From: Acidobacteriota bacterium
GTDB lineage: Bacteria; Acidobacteriota; Terriglobia; Bryobacterales; Bryobacteraceae
Direction of reading: 5' to 3'
DNA length: 64,000 nucleotides
NCBI GenBank assembly: GCA_026394015.1
Contig: JAPKZA010000245.1
Span: forward strand, 15,051 to 79,050
Shown: positions 45,228-53,937 of the stretch, piece by piece
Layout: each line of letters starts with the position of its first letter
Position numbering within the stretch: the first letter of the stretch is position 1
Translations under genes and position numbers: made by a program
Notes under the pieces: generated by a model
The model's input: only the letters and a program-made list of their open reading frames with translations
Told to the model about the DNA's origin: nothing
Database searches by the model: none

Positions 45228-47624
45228 ATGAGAATTCTACTCGCCCTGCTCTTCGCCTCTACGATCTATCCGCAGGCCCCCGACTGGCGCGAAACCGAAA
45301 TCAATGGCCGCCGCATTCGCTACCAGGTCGTCGAAGGCGAAGCCCTCGTCGGCGACATCGTTCTCGGACCCGTCAGCGACGTCGAATCCAAAGCCAACCG
45401 CGCCTCCAGCGTCGTCGTCGGGCAACGCTACCGCTGGCCCGGCGGTGTCGTCCCCTACGTCATCGATCCTGACGTCCCCGACGTCACCACCCGCCTCGAA
45501 CCCGCCATCCGCGCCTGGAACGACTCGACCCCCGTCCGCCTTGTCCTCCGGACTACCGAAACCGACTACATCCAATTCCGCCGCCGCAACGGCTTCGCCT
45601 GCAGTTCCAACGTCGGCCGCATCGGCGGGCGCCAGTTCATCAACCTGCCCGATACTTGCCTGGTCGGCTCCGTCACCCACGAAATCGGCCACGCCCTCGG
45701 CCTCTGGCACACCCAGTCCCGCCAGGACCGCGACATGTTCGTCGACGTCGACTATTCCGCCATGGCCCGGGGAGACCAAGCCCAGTACGAACCCGCCCTC
45801 ACCGACGGCGACGACGTCGGTCCCTATCCGTTCGATTCCATCATGCACTACTCCGAGGACGGCTTCGCCTACCCCCTCAACTACGCGATGCAGACCATCC
45901 CCCGCGGCATCACCATCGGCCAACGCACCGCTCTCGCTCCTTCCGACATCGATACCATCACCCGCCTCTATGGCACCGCCCCCCGCCGCACTACGATCAC
46001 CTCCAACCCGCCCGGCCTCACCCTCTTCGTCGACGCCCGCTCGGCCACCACCCCCGCTTCGTTCGACTGGACCCCCGGCTCCACCCACACCCTCCGCGCC
46101 GACGATCAAACCCGCGACGCAACCCAGTTCGTCTACGGCCGCTGGAGCAACTTCGGCCCCCGCATCCAAACCATCACCGCCGCCGCCAACTCGACCGTCT
46201 ACACCGTTCATTACCGGCGCATGATCGCCTTCCCTCTGCTCAGCAGCCCCGCCACCGCCGGCTCCATCCGTCTCACCCCGCCCTCCGAAAACGACCGCGT
46301 CCCCGCCGGCTCACTCGTACAACTCGACGCTATCCCCGCCCCCGGCTTTGCCTTCACCAACTGGTCCGGCTTCGGCTACTTCTCCGCCCACGGCAGCGCC
46401 AACCCCATCCGCATCCCCCTTGAAGGCACCGACCTCCGCTACACCGCCAGTTTCTCCAACGCCGCGCTCACCACCATCACCTCTAACCCGCCCGGCCTCC
46501 GCGTCGTCATCGACGGCACCACCCAAACCACCCCGCGCCGCGTCGTCTGGGCCCCCGGCTCCACCCACACCCTCGCAGTCGCCACGCCCTCCCAAACCGC
46601 TCCTTCCACCAACTCCCGCTACGAGTTCGCCTCCTGGTCCCCCGGTGCCGCCGCCTCCCAAACCTACACCGCCACCCTCACCGCCGACTTCTCCGCCCAA
46701 CATCGGGTCACCCTCCTCGCCTCGCCCTCCACCGGCGGAACCCTCACCGTTGACCTCCCACTCCCAGCCGATGGCTTCGTTCCCGCCGGCACCGTACTCA
46801 CTCTCACCGCCTCGCCCCGCGCCAACTTCACCTTCGTCGGCTGGGGCGACGACGCCGCCCCCCAAGTCACCGTCAACCGCGATCTCTTCCTCTCCGCCAA
46901 TTTCGCCGTCCCCAATCTCATCAGCCTCTCCGGCACCGTCAACGCCGCCAGTCAGCTCGTGGTACCCATCGCCCCCGGCCAGTTTCTTACCCTCTACGGC
47001 CTAGCCATCGGCCCCGCCGAACCCGCCGGCCTCGCCCTCACCGCCCAGGGCCGGGTCTCGACGCAGCTCAACGATACCCGCGTGCTCTTCAACGGCATCC
47101 CCGCCCCCCTCACGTATGTCTCGGCGAATCAGATCAACTGCATCGTCCCCTATGGCGTCTCCGAACCCTCCGCCACCATTCGCGTCGAAGTCGCCGGCCG
47201 CCCCACCAACTCGCTAACCTTCCCCGTCCAGGCCGCCTCCCCGGCTTTCTTCACGTACAACTCCTCCGGCCTCGGCGGCGGCGCGTTCCTCAATCAGAAC
47301 GGCAGCGTCAACACCGCCGCCAACCCCGCTGACCGCGGCTCCATCGTCGTGCTCTACGCCAACGGCACCGGCCGCACCTCGCCCACCCAGGTCGATGGCG
47401 AGGTCACTGGCAACAACCCGCCCCGCCCCGCCCTGGCCGTTAAGGTATTCATCGCCGACCGCGAGGTCGAACTGCTCTTCGCCGGCAGCACCCCGGGAGT
47501 CGTCAGTGGCTTGACCCAGCTCAACGTCCGCGTCCCGCTAGCTCTCGACCCCGGCATCGTTCCGGTCGTCCTCGACCTCGGGGGCATCCGCAGCCCCCGC
47601 ACCGTCAGCCTCGCGATCCGCTAA
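45228..47624 (+). CDS. Astacin-like secreted metallopeptidase with TIGR03437 domain
   Basis: A 798-residue exported zinc peptidase. Signal peptide MRILLALLFASTIYPQ; propeptide-like part; zinc motif HEIGHALGLWH-TQSRQDRD (about residues 149-165) and Met-turn SIMHYSEDGF, as in family M12A; then several PEGA/InlB-like beta domains (TTITSNPPGLTLFVD, TTITSNPPGLRVVIDG) and a C-terminal TIGR03437-type domain with VNAASQLVVPIAPGQFLTLYG. It is an intact tandem paralogue of the upstream gene. The astacin H-E-x-x-H-x-x-G-x-x-H-E pattern has T in place of the last E. Confidence 0.88.
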   Translation: MRILLALLFASTIYPQAPDWRETEINGRRIRYQVVEGEALVGDIVLGPVSDVESKANRASSVVVGQRYRWPGGVVPYVIDPDVPDVTTRLEPAIRAWNDSTPVRLVLRTTETDYIQFRRRNGFACSSNVGRIGGRQFINLPDTCLVGSVTHEIGHALGLWHTQSRQDRDMFVDVDYSAMARGDQAQYEPALTDGDDVGPYPFDSIMHYSEDGFAYPLNYAMQTIPRGITIGQRTALAPSDIDTITRLYGTAPRRTTITSNPPGLTLFVDARSATTPASFDWTPGSTHTLRADDQTRDATQFVYGRWSNFGPRIQTITAAANSTVYTVHYRRMIAFPLLSSPATAGSIRLTPPSENDRVPAGSLVQLDAIPAPGFAFTNWSGFGYFSAHGSANPIRIPLEGTDLRYTASFSNAALTTITSNPPGLRVVIDGTTQTTPRRVVWAPGSTHTLAVATPSQTAPSTNSRYEFASWSPGAAASQTYTATLTADFSAQHRVTLLASPSTGGTLTVDLPLPADGFVPAGTVLTLTASPRANFTFVGWGDDAAPQVTVNRDLFLSANFAVPNLISLSGTVNAASQLVVPIAPGQFLTLYGLAIGPAEPAGLALTAQGRVSTQLNDTRVLFNGIPAPLTYVSANQINCIVPYGVSEPSATIRVEVAGRPTNSLTFPVQAASPAFFTYNSSGLGGGAFLNQNGSVNTAANPADRGSIVVLYANGTGRTSPTQVDGEVTGNNPPRPALAVKVFIADREVELLFAGSTPGVVSGLTQLNVRVPLALDPGIVPVVLDLGGIRSPRTVSLAIR

Positions 47625-48358
47625 ACGCCCGTCACCAAAAACGGCGTCGTCGTCGGAGCCGGCGATCCGCCCTCGGGCTCCACCGACAGCGCCACCGCCG
47701 CAATCCCGGCCAAGTCGAATCCCTGCACGTTCAAATGCACCGCCCCGCCCGCGTCATCCGCCCGGAAGGTCCCCGCCGGTAGCGGCGCGCCGCTCTTCGG
47801 CACGAGCCACATCTCAAACACTTTCCCGCGCTCTAACCGCGGCAAATTGTTCGCAAACAGCAGCACCCCGCGCTCCGGGTTCACAAACACCCGCGCCACC
47901 GCCTTCCGCTCCTCGGCCCCACTTGTATTCAGCACCGTCGTCCCCGGTGCCCGCAAAAACGCCAGTGTCGACTCCGTCTTGCGCAGTTGCGTTTGCGTCA
48001 GCGCCAGCTCTTTCTTCGTCTCAAAAGCATCGTTCCGCAGCCGACCGCTCTCGGTGCTGTAAAAAACGAACCCGGCCAGCAAACCCGCCGTGGCCAGCCC
48101 CCAAGCCCCGAACCAGGTCCACCCGGTCTTCTCCTCCACCCCCGCCGCCGCCAAGATCCGCCGCCGCAAACGGGCCGGCGGTTCCACGTCCGGCACCATC
48201 GTCGAAATCATCGCGTTCGTCGCCATCGCCGCCCGCAACATTCGCTGCCCATCGGTCGACCCGCTCCGCAACTCCGCCTCAATCTCGGACCGCTCCGGCT
48301 CTTCCAGCAGCCCCAGAGCGTACAGCTCGTACAAACTATCCCGATTCGTTTCGCTCAT
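47621..48358 (-). CDS. Anti-sigma factor (RskA-like)
   Basis: A 245-residue single-pass inner-membrane protein. The cytosolic N-terminus (YELYALGLLEEPERSEIEAEL) resembles a zinc-less anti-sigma domain: no HxxxCxxC is present. A membrane helix follows (about 85-105), then a coiled segment and an RskA-type periplasmic domain (VFVNPERGVLLFANNLPRLERGKVFEMWLVP). It should hold the ECF sigma factor until a signal causes release. Its start overlaps the sigma stop by 4 bases and its stop overlaps the peptidase stop. Confidence 0.87.
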   Translation of the reverse strand: MSETNRDSLYELYALGLLEEPERSEIEAELRSGSTDGQRMLRAAMATNAMISTMVPDVEPPARLRRRILAAAGVEEKTGWTWFGAWGLATAGLLAGFVFYSTESGRLRNDAFETKKELALTQTQLRKTESTLAFLRAPGTTVLNTSGAEERKAVARVFVNPERGVLLFANNLPRLERGKVFEMWLVPKSGAPLPAGTFRADDAGGAVHLNVQGFDLAGIAAVALSVEPEGGSPAPTTTPFLVTGV

Positions 48359-48945
48359 ACGAGTGCCGGCTCCTCTAACTCTTCCCGCAGAGTCCGTAAC
48401 GCCGTCCTCACCCACGTCTTCACCGTCCCCAACGGTTGCCGCAGCTTCTCCGCCATCTCCGTCTGCGACAAGCCCTCAAAATAGGCCAATTCAATCACCG
48501 TCCGCTGGTTCTCGTTCAACTTCCGAAACGCCCCTTGCAACTGTTTCGCCCGTTCGGCGTTCATTATCGTGGACTCCATATCGACAAACAACGCCGGCGA
48601 CTCCGTCCCCGTTAACTCAATCGCGTTCTGCGTCATCCGGCCATCGACTGACCGTAAGTAATCAATCGCCCGGTTCCGCGCCACCGTCAGCACCCACGGC
48701 CCAATTGCCCCCCGCTGATCGTCAAACCCCGCCATCCGGTTCCACACCCGCAGAAAGGTCTCCTGCGTCAAATCCTCCGCTACGCCCGCATTGCGGACCA
48801 CGCGGAAAATCAGCGCATAAGCCATCCGCCCATATTTGTCGTAGAGCTCGCGCAATGCCTCCGGCTCCCGGGCCTTCAGCCGTTGAGCTAAGGCGCGATC
48901 TGTCTCGGAATCGAGTACCGCGAATAAGATCGGAAAAAAATACAT
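48355..48945 (-). CDS. ECF sigma-70 factor (SigK-like)
   Basis: A 196-residue sigma factor with region 2 (LYDKYGRMAYALIFRVV, AEDLTQETFLRVWNR) and region 4 (LSQTEMAEKLRQPLGTVKTWV). I start at ATG 48945; ACAGGA lies just before it. The long frame upstream (to 49719) is antisense to the RDD gene and is not real. It is translationally coupled to the RskA-like anti-sigma gene and divergent from the ten-gene MoxR operon, which it may regulate; this is inferred from position. Confidence 0.92.
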   Translation of the reverse strand: MYFFPILFAVLDSETDRALAQRLKAREPEALRELYDKYGRMAYALIFRVVRNAGVAEDLTQETFLRVWNRMAGFDDQRGAIGPWVLTVARNRAIDYLRSVDGRMTQNAIELTGTESPALFVDMESTIMNAERAKQLQGAFRKLNENQRTVIELAYFEGLSQTEMAEKLRQPLGTVKTWVRTALRTLREELEEPALV

Positions 48946-48985
48946 GGTCCTGTAAGCTGTACGGATCTGGCGTCCAACTGGATTT

Positions 48986-49005
48986 AGTATAACTCTGGCT
49001 ATACT
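48986..49005. promoter_or_regulatory. Palindromic divergent promoter, sigma/anti-sigma versus MoxR operon
   Basis: AGTATA and TATACT (48986-48991 and 49000-49005) are exact reverse complements around 8 bases. Each gives a TATACT -10 facing outward. On the plus strand it ends 6 bases before the TTG at 49012; on the minus strand it lies 41 bases from the sigma ATG. No ECF-type AAC -35 is evident. Confidence 0.5.
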
Positions 49006-49011
49006 GGGGGC

Positions 49012-49755
49012 TTGACCTGGTATACGTGGCAGGACGGCGCCCAACAGGGCCCGTTCGAAGAGCAACAAGTCAGGGATCTCGCCCTCGCCGGCAGTCTCGG
49101 CCCCCTCGCCCTCGTCTGGCGCGAAGGAGCCCCGGGATGGTCTCCTCTCGCGGAACTGCTGGCCCCCGCCGCTCCCACCGCCGTCACGCGCCCCTGCGCC
49201 CGCTGCCTCAACCGCTACCCCGAAAACCTGCTCGCCCCCTGGGGCGGCGTCGAAGTCTGCGCCTACTGCAAACCCCGCCATCTCGCCGAACTCCGCGAAT
49301 CCGCCGCCTTCCTGTCCGGACATACCTCCTACGCCAGCTGGGGCACCCGATTCGCCGCCCGCATGATCGACGGCGTCATCCTCTCCATCGTCAACGTCCT
49401 CATTCAAGTCCCCATGCTCGTCTCCGCCGGGCTCACCGCCAAACCCGGCGAATTCGAAAACGGCCGCTTCCTCTTCATCTACGCCGCCACCGTCCTCACC
49501 CAACTCGCCGTCCAAGGCTTCTACGAAATTTGGTTCGTCTACCGCAAAGGCGGCACCCCCGGCAAACTCATCCTCGAACTCCAAATCGTCGACGGCGAAG
49601 GCAAGCGCCTCTCGAAAGGCCGAGCCACCGGCCGATACTTCGCCCAGTACATCTCCGGCCTCACCCTGGGCATCGGCTACCTCCTCCCCCTCTGGGACCC
49701 CGAAAAACGAACTCTCCACGACATGATCGCCGACACCCGGGTCGTGAAAAAATGA
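49012..49755 (+). CDS. GYF-like plus zinc-ribbon plus RDD membrane protein
   Basis: A 247-residue protein in three parts: an N-terminal GYF_2-like domain (WYTWQDGAQQGPFEEQQV to WSPLAELL), a four-Cys zinc ribbon (PCARCLNRYPENLLAPW to VCAYC, about residues 62-84) and an RDD membrane domain (FAARMIDGVILSIVNVL, YRKGGTPGKLILELQIV, RTLHDMIADTRVV). The start is TTG 49012: an in-frame stop lies upstream and no other start precedes the GYF strand. It is the first gene of the operon, with a -10 6 bases away and no ribosome binding site, so it may be leaderless. Confidence 0.82.
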   Translation: MTWYTWQDGAQQGPFEEQQVRDLALAGSLGPLALVWREGAPGWSPLAELLAPAAPTAVTRPCARCLNRYPENLLAPWGGVEVCAYCKPRHLAELRESAAFLSGHTSYASWGTRFAARMIDGVILSIVNVLIQVPMLVSAGLTAKPGEFENGRFLFIYAATVLTQLAVQGFYEIWFVYRKGGTPGKLILELQIVDGEGKRLSKGRATGRYFAQYISGLTLGIGYLLPLWDPEKRTLHDMIADTRVVKK

Positions 49756-50330
49756 CCGCCGCCCCCCGCTGCTACGACTGCGGCCAATTCATCCCCCTCG
49801 AAGACTGGAACCGCCCTCCCCAACCCTGCTCCAAATGCGCCCGCCCGGTGGAAGCCTGGGTCTTCCCCGCCGCTTGGACCAACCCCGTTGGCCTCCCGCC
49901 CACCCCCATCTCCGACGAAAACGCCGTCTCCTGCTTCCACCACCCCGCCAACCAAGCCGATCTCGCCTGCAGCCGTTGCGGCCGCTTCGTCTGCCACCTC
50001 TGCTGCTCCGGCACAGGCGAACACGCCGTCTGCAACACCTGCTTCGCCCGCCTCATCGCCGATCGCGATCCCGGCTTTGCCCGCCGCGCCACCCTCCACG
50101 ACGGCATCGGACTCTCCCTCGCCACGCTCCCCGCCCTCACCATCTTCCTCCCCATCTTCACGGGCCCCATCGCCGCCGTCTACACCCTCGCCACCTGGAG
50201 CCGAACCCGTACCGCCGTCCCCCGCGGCTCCGCCATCCGCTGGCTCGCCCTTCTGTTCTCCGTCCTCGGCCTCGGCACCTTCGTCGCCTTCGTCGCCTTT
50301 GCCGTCTACCGCACCCGAGGCACCCTTTGA
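49752..50330 (+). CDS. Zinc-finger (B-box-like) membrane protein
   Basis: A 192-residue protein. Two Cys/His modules come first: CYDCG paired with PCSKC (residues 7-30), and a B-box-like CFHHPANQADLACSRCGRF with VCHLCC and VCNTCF (about 60-97). A loop and two or three membrane helices follow (SLATLPALTIFLPIFTGP, WLALLFSVLGLGTFVAFVA). It is probably a membrane-anchored protein-protein interaction module. The start overlaps the previous stop (ATGA). The function is unknown. Confidence 0.75.
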   Translation: MTAAPRCYDCGQFIPLEDWNRPPQPCSKCARPVEAWVFPAAWTNPVGLPPTPISDENAVSCFHHPANQADLACSRCGRFVCHLCCSGTGEHAVCNTCFARLIADRDPGFARRATLHDGIGLSLATLPALTIFLPIFTGPIAAVYTLATWSRTRTAVPRGSAIRWLALLFSVLGLGTFVAFVAFAVYRTRGTL

Positions 50331-51223
50331 GCCCCTACCGCCCCCTTACCCCCTGGTCCCCCGGCCTGCTCCGCAGCGGCGCGCTCTACGATGGCGACGA
50401 CCATCTCCTCCACGTCACCTCCTCCCGCGTCCAACACGAATACCAACGCTTCCCTTACTCCGAAATCCGCTCGCTCACGCTCACCCACTTGCCCCTGTGG
50501 TCCACCCCTCGTATCGTCTGGCTCGCCGTCTCCGCCCTCCTCTTCCTCCTCGCCTTGGTCACCGGCCGCTTCGGCTTCACCGCCCTGCCCCTGCTCAGCC
50601 TCCTGGCGATCCTCCCGTCCATCATCCGGGGCCAACGCTGCCGCGCCCGCCTCTTAACCCTCGCCGGCGAATGGACCCTCCCCGCCCTCTCCACCAAACG
50701 CGCCGCCGATCAAGCCGTCCCCCAGATCCTAGCCCGCATCCAAGCCGCCCAAGCCGACCTCCCCGCCATCCCCAGCGGCCTTCCCGTCATCACCCCGAAC
50801 GCCGCCCCCGTCGTCGCCTCCCATCCCGCCAACCTCTGGTACGCCCTCAGTGCCACCCTGATCTTCACCGCTCTCAGCATCGTCCTCACCGCTCGTTTCG
50901 GCGGAGCCCGCGATGCCCTTCTCACTCTCCAGCTCTTCCTCTTCCCCACCACTCTCCTCCTCGCCATCGCCCTCTGGAGCCGAGCCCGCCGCTATCAAAT
51001 CGTGCCCCCGGTCCTCGTCGTCGTCACCATCCTGGACGTCCTGCTTAACCTCGTCTACATCGCTCTCGAATTCCGCGGCCCCACCTTCTCCCTCGAACTC
51101 GCCCAACTCACCCTGCAGTTCCAAAACTGGAAAAACGCCCTCCTCGCCGCCGCCATCGGCTGGCGCATCTTCGCCGCCGCCCTCGCCGCCTGGATCGGCC
51201 ACTCCGCGGAGGACCCGGCATGA
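50327..51223 (+). CDS. PH-like multi-helix membrane protein
   Basis: A 298-residue protein starting at TTG 50327, overlapping the previous stop (TTGA). The N-terminus has a PH-like strand set (YDGDDHLLHVTSSRVQHEYQ to YSEIRSLTLTHLPLW) interrupted by two membrane helices, then RLLTLAGEWTLPALSTKRAAD, and ends with about four more helices. No catalytic motif is seen. It is an unrecognised gene inside the MoxR operon, between two zinc-finger genes. Confidence 0.7.
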   Translation: MSPYRPLTPWSPGLLRSGALYDGDDHLLHVTSSRVQHEYQRFPYSEIRSLTLTHLPLWSTPRIVWLAVSALLFLLALVTGRFGFTALPLLSLLAILPSIIRGQRCRARLLTLAGEWTLPALSTKRAADQAVPQILARIQAAQADLPAIPSGLPVITPNAAPVVASHPANLWYALSATLIFTALSIVLTARFGGARDALLTLQLFLFPTTLLLAIALWSRARRYQIVPPVLVVVTILDVLLNLVYIALEFRGPTFSLELAQLTLQFQNWKNALLAAAIGWRIFAAALAAWIGHSAEDPA

Positions 51224-51492
51224 TCGCCCAACTCCGCTGCCAGCAACACCCCGCCCGCGAGGCCATCGCGCGCTGCCCGAACTGCCGCCAATCCTTCTGC
51301 CGCGAATGCATCACCGAACATGACGGCCGCATGCTCTGCCTCCCCTGCCTCGCCAAGCAAGCCGTCCCTCCCGCTCCCCCCTCCGCCCTCTGGCCGAAAC
51401 TCGGCTGGAGCCTCGGAGCCTTCGCCGGCCTCCTCCTCACCTGGGCCTTCTTCCTCGGCCTCGGCGAAATCTTCCTGCGAGCCTCCGGATGA
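51220..51492 (+). CDS. Small B-box-like zinc-finger membrane protein
   Basis: A 90-residue protein: a B-box-like zinc module (CQQHPAREAIARCPNCRQSF, CRECI and LCLPC, residues 7-45), a short Pro-rich linker and one membrane helix (LGWSLGAFAGLLLTWAFFL). The same zinc module occurs in the gene at 49752, suggesting that both dock to a shared partner. Start and stop both overlap neighbours by 4 bases. Confidence 0.72.
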   Translation: MIAQLRCQQHPAREAIARCPNCRQSFCRECITEHDGRMLCLPCLAKQAVPPAPPSALWPKLGWSLGAFAGLLLTWAFFLGLGEIFLRASG

Positions 51493-52940
51493 AAACCTCC
51501 TGGACCGAATCCACGGACGCCGCCGCCGCCCTTCTCCGCCAAGCCTCCCCCCGGGCCTGGACCATCTGGGCCCTTTGCACCCTCCCCTTCGCTTACCTCC
51601 TCGGCCGCCTCCTCCTCGCCGCGTCCTTCGACGCCTTCTACTCCGAACACGCCGCCCCTCTCACCCTCGCCGTCGCCGCCGCCTACCTGCTCAAGCAAGT
51701 CGGCGAAGCCTACTTCCAGGGCGAACTCATCCGCTCCCTCGGTGCCCCTCCCCCGCCCCTCCGCCTCGGCCCCCAACTCGCTCTCCAGCCCACCGCTCTC
51801 CTCGTCATCCCCCTCGCCGCTCTGCTCTTTTTCCCACTCGCCCCGGCCGTCACCTTCTACCGAACCCTCTCGGTCTCCTCCCCCCGCCAAGCCCTTGCCC
51901 ACGCCACCCGCGCCGTCATTCTCCAAAGCTGGGAACTCTCGCTCCTCCTCGCCGCCGGCCTTCTCCTCTGGATCAATCTCTTCGCCCTCTGGCTCTTTCT
52001 CCCCACCCTCCTCCGCGCCTTCTTCGGCTGGGAAACCGCCTTCGGCCGCATCGAAAATCGAATGTTCAACCTGCCCAGCTTCTGGGTCGTCAGCCTGCTC
52101 ACCTACCTCGTACTCGACCCCCTCTGCAACGCCATCTCCGCCCGGCGCGTTTTCCTCCACGAAGCCCGCAAATCCGGCATCGACCTCCTCGCCGCCCTCC
52201 GCGTCATCGCCACCGCCCTCATTCTCATCACCCCCCTCGCCGCCCAGGAATCTCGCGAAATCGAACAAAGCATCCAGCAAACCCAGCGCGAACCCGGCTT
52301 CGCCTTCCGCCAGCCCCGCGAACCCAACTCCGCCGAAGCCCAGGAAAACTGGATCCTCCGCAGCCTTCGCGCCATCGGTCACCTCATCGACGACTTCCCC
52401 GAATGGATCCGGCCAAAGAAGGACCAGCCCCCCGAACTCCCCAGCGCCGGCCTCAGCCCCCAAGTCACCCAGAACCTCCTCATCGGCCTCGCCGTCGTCC
52501 TCGTCCTCGGCCTCGGCTTCTATCTCTACAAGAACCGTCGCCCCTCCAATCCCCCCACCGTCGCCGCCTCCGCCCTTCCCACCCCCGACCTCACCCGCGA
52601 AGACGTCCGTCCCGACGCCCTCCCCGAAGCCTCCTGGCTCGCCCTCGCTGATGACTACGTCGCCCGCGGCGACTACCGCCTCGCCCTCCGCGCCCTCCAC
52701 CTCGCCGGCCTTCGCCGCCTCGGCGAACGCGGCCTCATCACGATCGCCGCCACCAAGAGCGGCGGCGAATACGGCCGCGAACTCGAACGCCGCTCCCGCC
52801 CCCAACCCGCGGTCTTCCCACTCTTCTCCGCCAACCTCCGCCGCTTCGAAGAGGCCTGGTATGGCTTTCACGAACTCGACCCCACCGCCGTCTTGACCGT
52901 CCGCCAGCGCTGGGAGGAGATCCGCTCCCATGTGGGCTAA
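51489..52940 (+). CDS. Multi-helix membrane protein with C-terminal DUF4129
   Basis: A 483-residue protein with about six N-terminal helices (to residue 255, ending near a cleavage-like ALILITPLAAQES), a soluble periplasm-like segment with an Arg/Glu/Pro-rich stretch, another helix (NLLIGLAVVLVLGLGFYLYK) and a DUF4129-type C-terminal domain (SWLALADDYVARGDYRLALRALHLAGLRRLGERG). DUF4129 proteins accompany MoxR and DUF58 genes in many phyla and are sometimes fused to transglutaminases. Here it is next to DUF4350. Confidence 0.8.
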   Translation: MKTSWTESTDAAAALLRQASPRAWTIWALCTLPFAYLLGRLLLAASFDAFYSEHAAPLTLAVAAAYLLKQVGEAYFQGELIRSLGAPPPPLRLGPQLALQPTALLVIPLAALLFFPLAPAVTFYRTLSVSSPRQALAHATRAVILQSWELSLLLAAGLLLWINLFALWLFLPTLLRAFFGWETAFGRIENRMFNLPSFWVVSLLTYLVLDPLCNAISARRVFLHEARKSGIDLLAALRVIATALILITPLAAQESREIEQSIQQTQREPGFAFRQPREPNSAEAQENWILRSLRAIGHLIDDFPEWIRPKKDQPPELPSAGLSPQVTQNLLIGLAVVLVLGLGFYLYKNRRPSNPPTVAASALPTPDLTREDVRPDALPEASWLALADDYVARGDYRLALRALHLAGLRRLGERGLITIAATKSGGEYGRELERRSRPQPAVFPLFSANLRRFEEAWYGFHELDPTAVLTVRQRWEEIRSHVG

Positions 52941-53937
52941 ACTCGCCTTCGCCGCCCTCCTCCTCGTCTTCGGATGGTCCCTTCTCGACCTCGCCGACGC
53001 CGCCTACGAACGCGGTAACGCCTATCCCCGATGGTCCAGCCTCCGCGCCGACGCCGAAGGCACGAAGCTCCTCCATGACAGCCTCCGTAAGCTGCCCTCC
53101 TGGATGGTCCTCCGCCACTTCACTCCCGAAGCTAAGCTCCCCGCCGAACCGTCCGTGATACTCTTCCTCAGCCAATCTCCGGACACCCTTGAGAAACTCG
53201 CGGCCACCGTCGACCGCCTCACCGCCGGCGGAGCCCGCGTCCTCGTCAACATCCCCGAGCAGCGCAAAACCCTTCGCAAGGGCAGCAAAACCGAATCTGA
53301 ACCCCACGACTGGCTCGGTCTCCACCTCGAACCGAAAGCCTCCGGCGAACTCATCGAAGGCGACTTCGAAGAACACATCACCTGGAAGCTCCAAGCCAAA
53401 GACCCCGCCTGGAAGCTAGGCGACGGCTTCGCCGAACGCCCCCGCGGCCGCGGCACCATCCTCGTCCTCACCGGCAACGAACTCCGCAACGACCGTCTCC
53501 GCAGTTCCCCGAACGGAGACCGCCTCCTCCGCCTCCTTGGCCCCTCCCATCGCGTCGTCTTCGCCGAAAGCACTCTCGGCGTCGCCGACCAGGGCGGCAT
53601 CGTCAGCCTCCTCCGCCGCGCCGGTTGGGGCCCCGCCGCCCTGCTCCTCCTCGCCGCCGCCGCCCTCTACCTCTGGCGCGCCGCCACCCCTCTCCTCCCC
53701 GAACGCGCCGACTCCATCCTCCGCGAAGAACCCGGCGGCGGCGCCACCGCCCTCGCCCAACTCCTCCGCAAGCACGTCCCCCCCTCGGACCTCCTCGCCA
53801 CCTGTCTCGAAGAATGGAAAAAGTCCGCCGGGCTCCTGCCCCGCTGGCAAACCAACCGAAAGACCGAACTCTCCGGCCCCCCTCTCACGGCCTACCGAAA
53901 AATGCAGCAACTCCTCCGAGAAAAGCCCACCCTATGA
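52930..53937 (+). CDS. DUF4350-like membrane-anchored protein
   Basis: A 335-residue protein with an N-terminal helix (AKLAFAALLLVFGWSLL), a Rossmann-like DUF4350 segment (YPRWSSLRADAEGTKLLHDSL, VILFLSQSPDTLEKLAATVDRLTAGGARVLVN) and a second helix at about 237-255 (LRRAGWGPAALLLLAAAAL) with a cytosolic tail. It overlaps the previous gene by 11 bases. DUF4350 is a regular companion of DUF4129 and MoxR in such operons; its chemistry is unknown. Confidence 0.82.
   Translation: MWAKLAFAALLLVFGWSLLDLADAAYERGNAYPRWSSLRADAEGTKLLHDSLRKLPSWMVLRHFTPEAKLPAEPSVILFLSQSPDTLEKLAATVDRLTAGGARVLVNIPEQRKTLRKGSKTESEPHDWLGLHLEPKASGELIEGDFEEHITWKLQAKDPAWKLGDGFAERPRGRGTILVLTGNELRNDRLRSSPNGDRLLRLLGPSHRVVFAESTLGVADQGGIVSLLRRAGWGPAALLLLAAAALYLWRAATPLLPERADSILREEPGGGATALAQLLRKHVPPSDLLATCLEEWKKSAGLLPRWQTNRKTELSGPPLTAYRKMQQLLREKPTL

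Noticed and set aside
48355-49719. 454-codon frame covering the sigma factor
   Set aside because: Only the last 196 codons are sigma factor. The rest is antisense to the GYF/RDD gene and rich in Gly/Glu, as expected for a complement of C-rich coding sequence.
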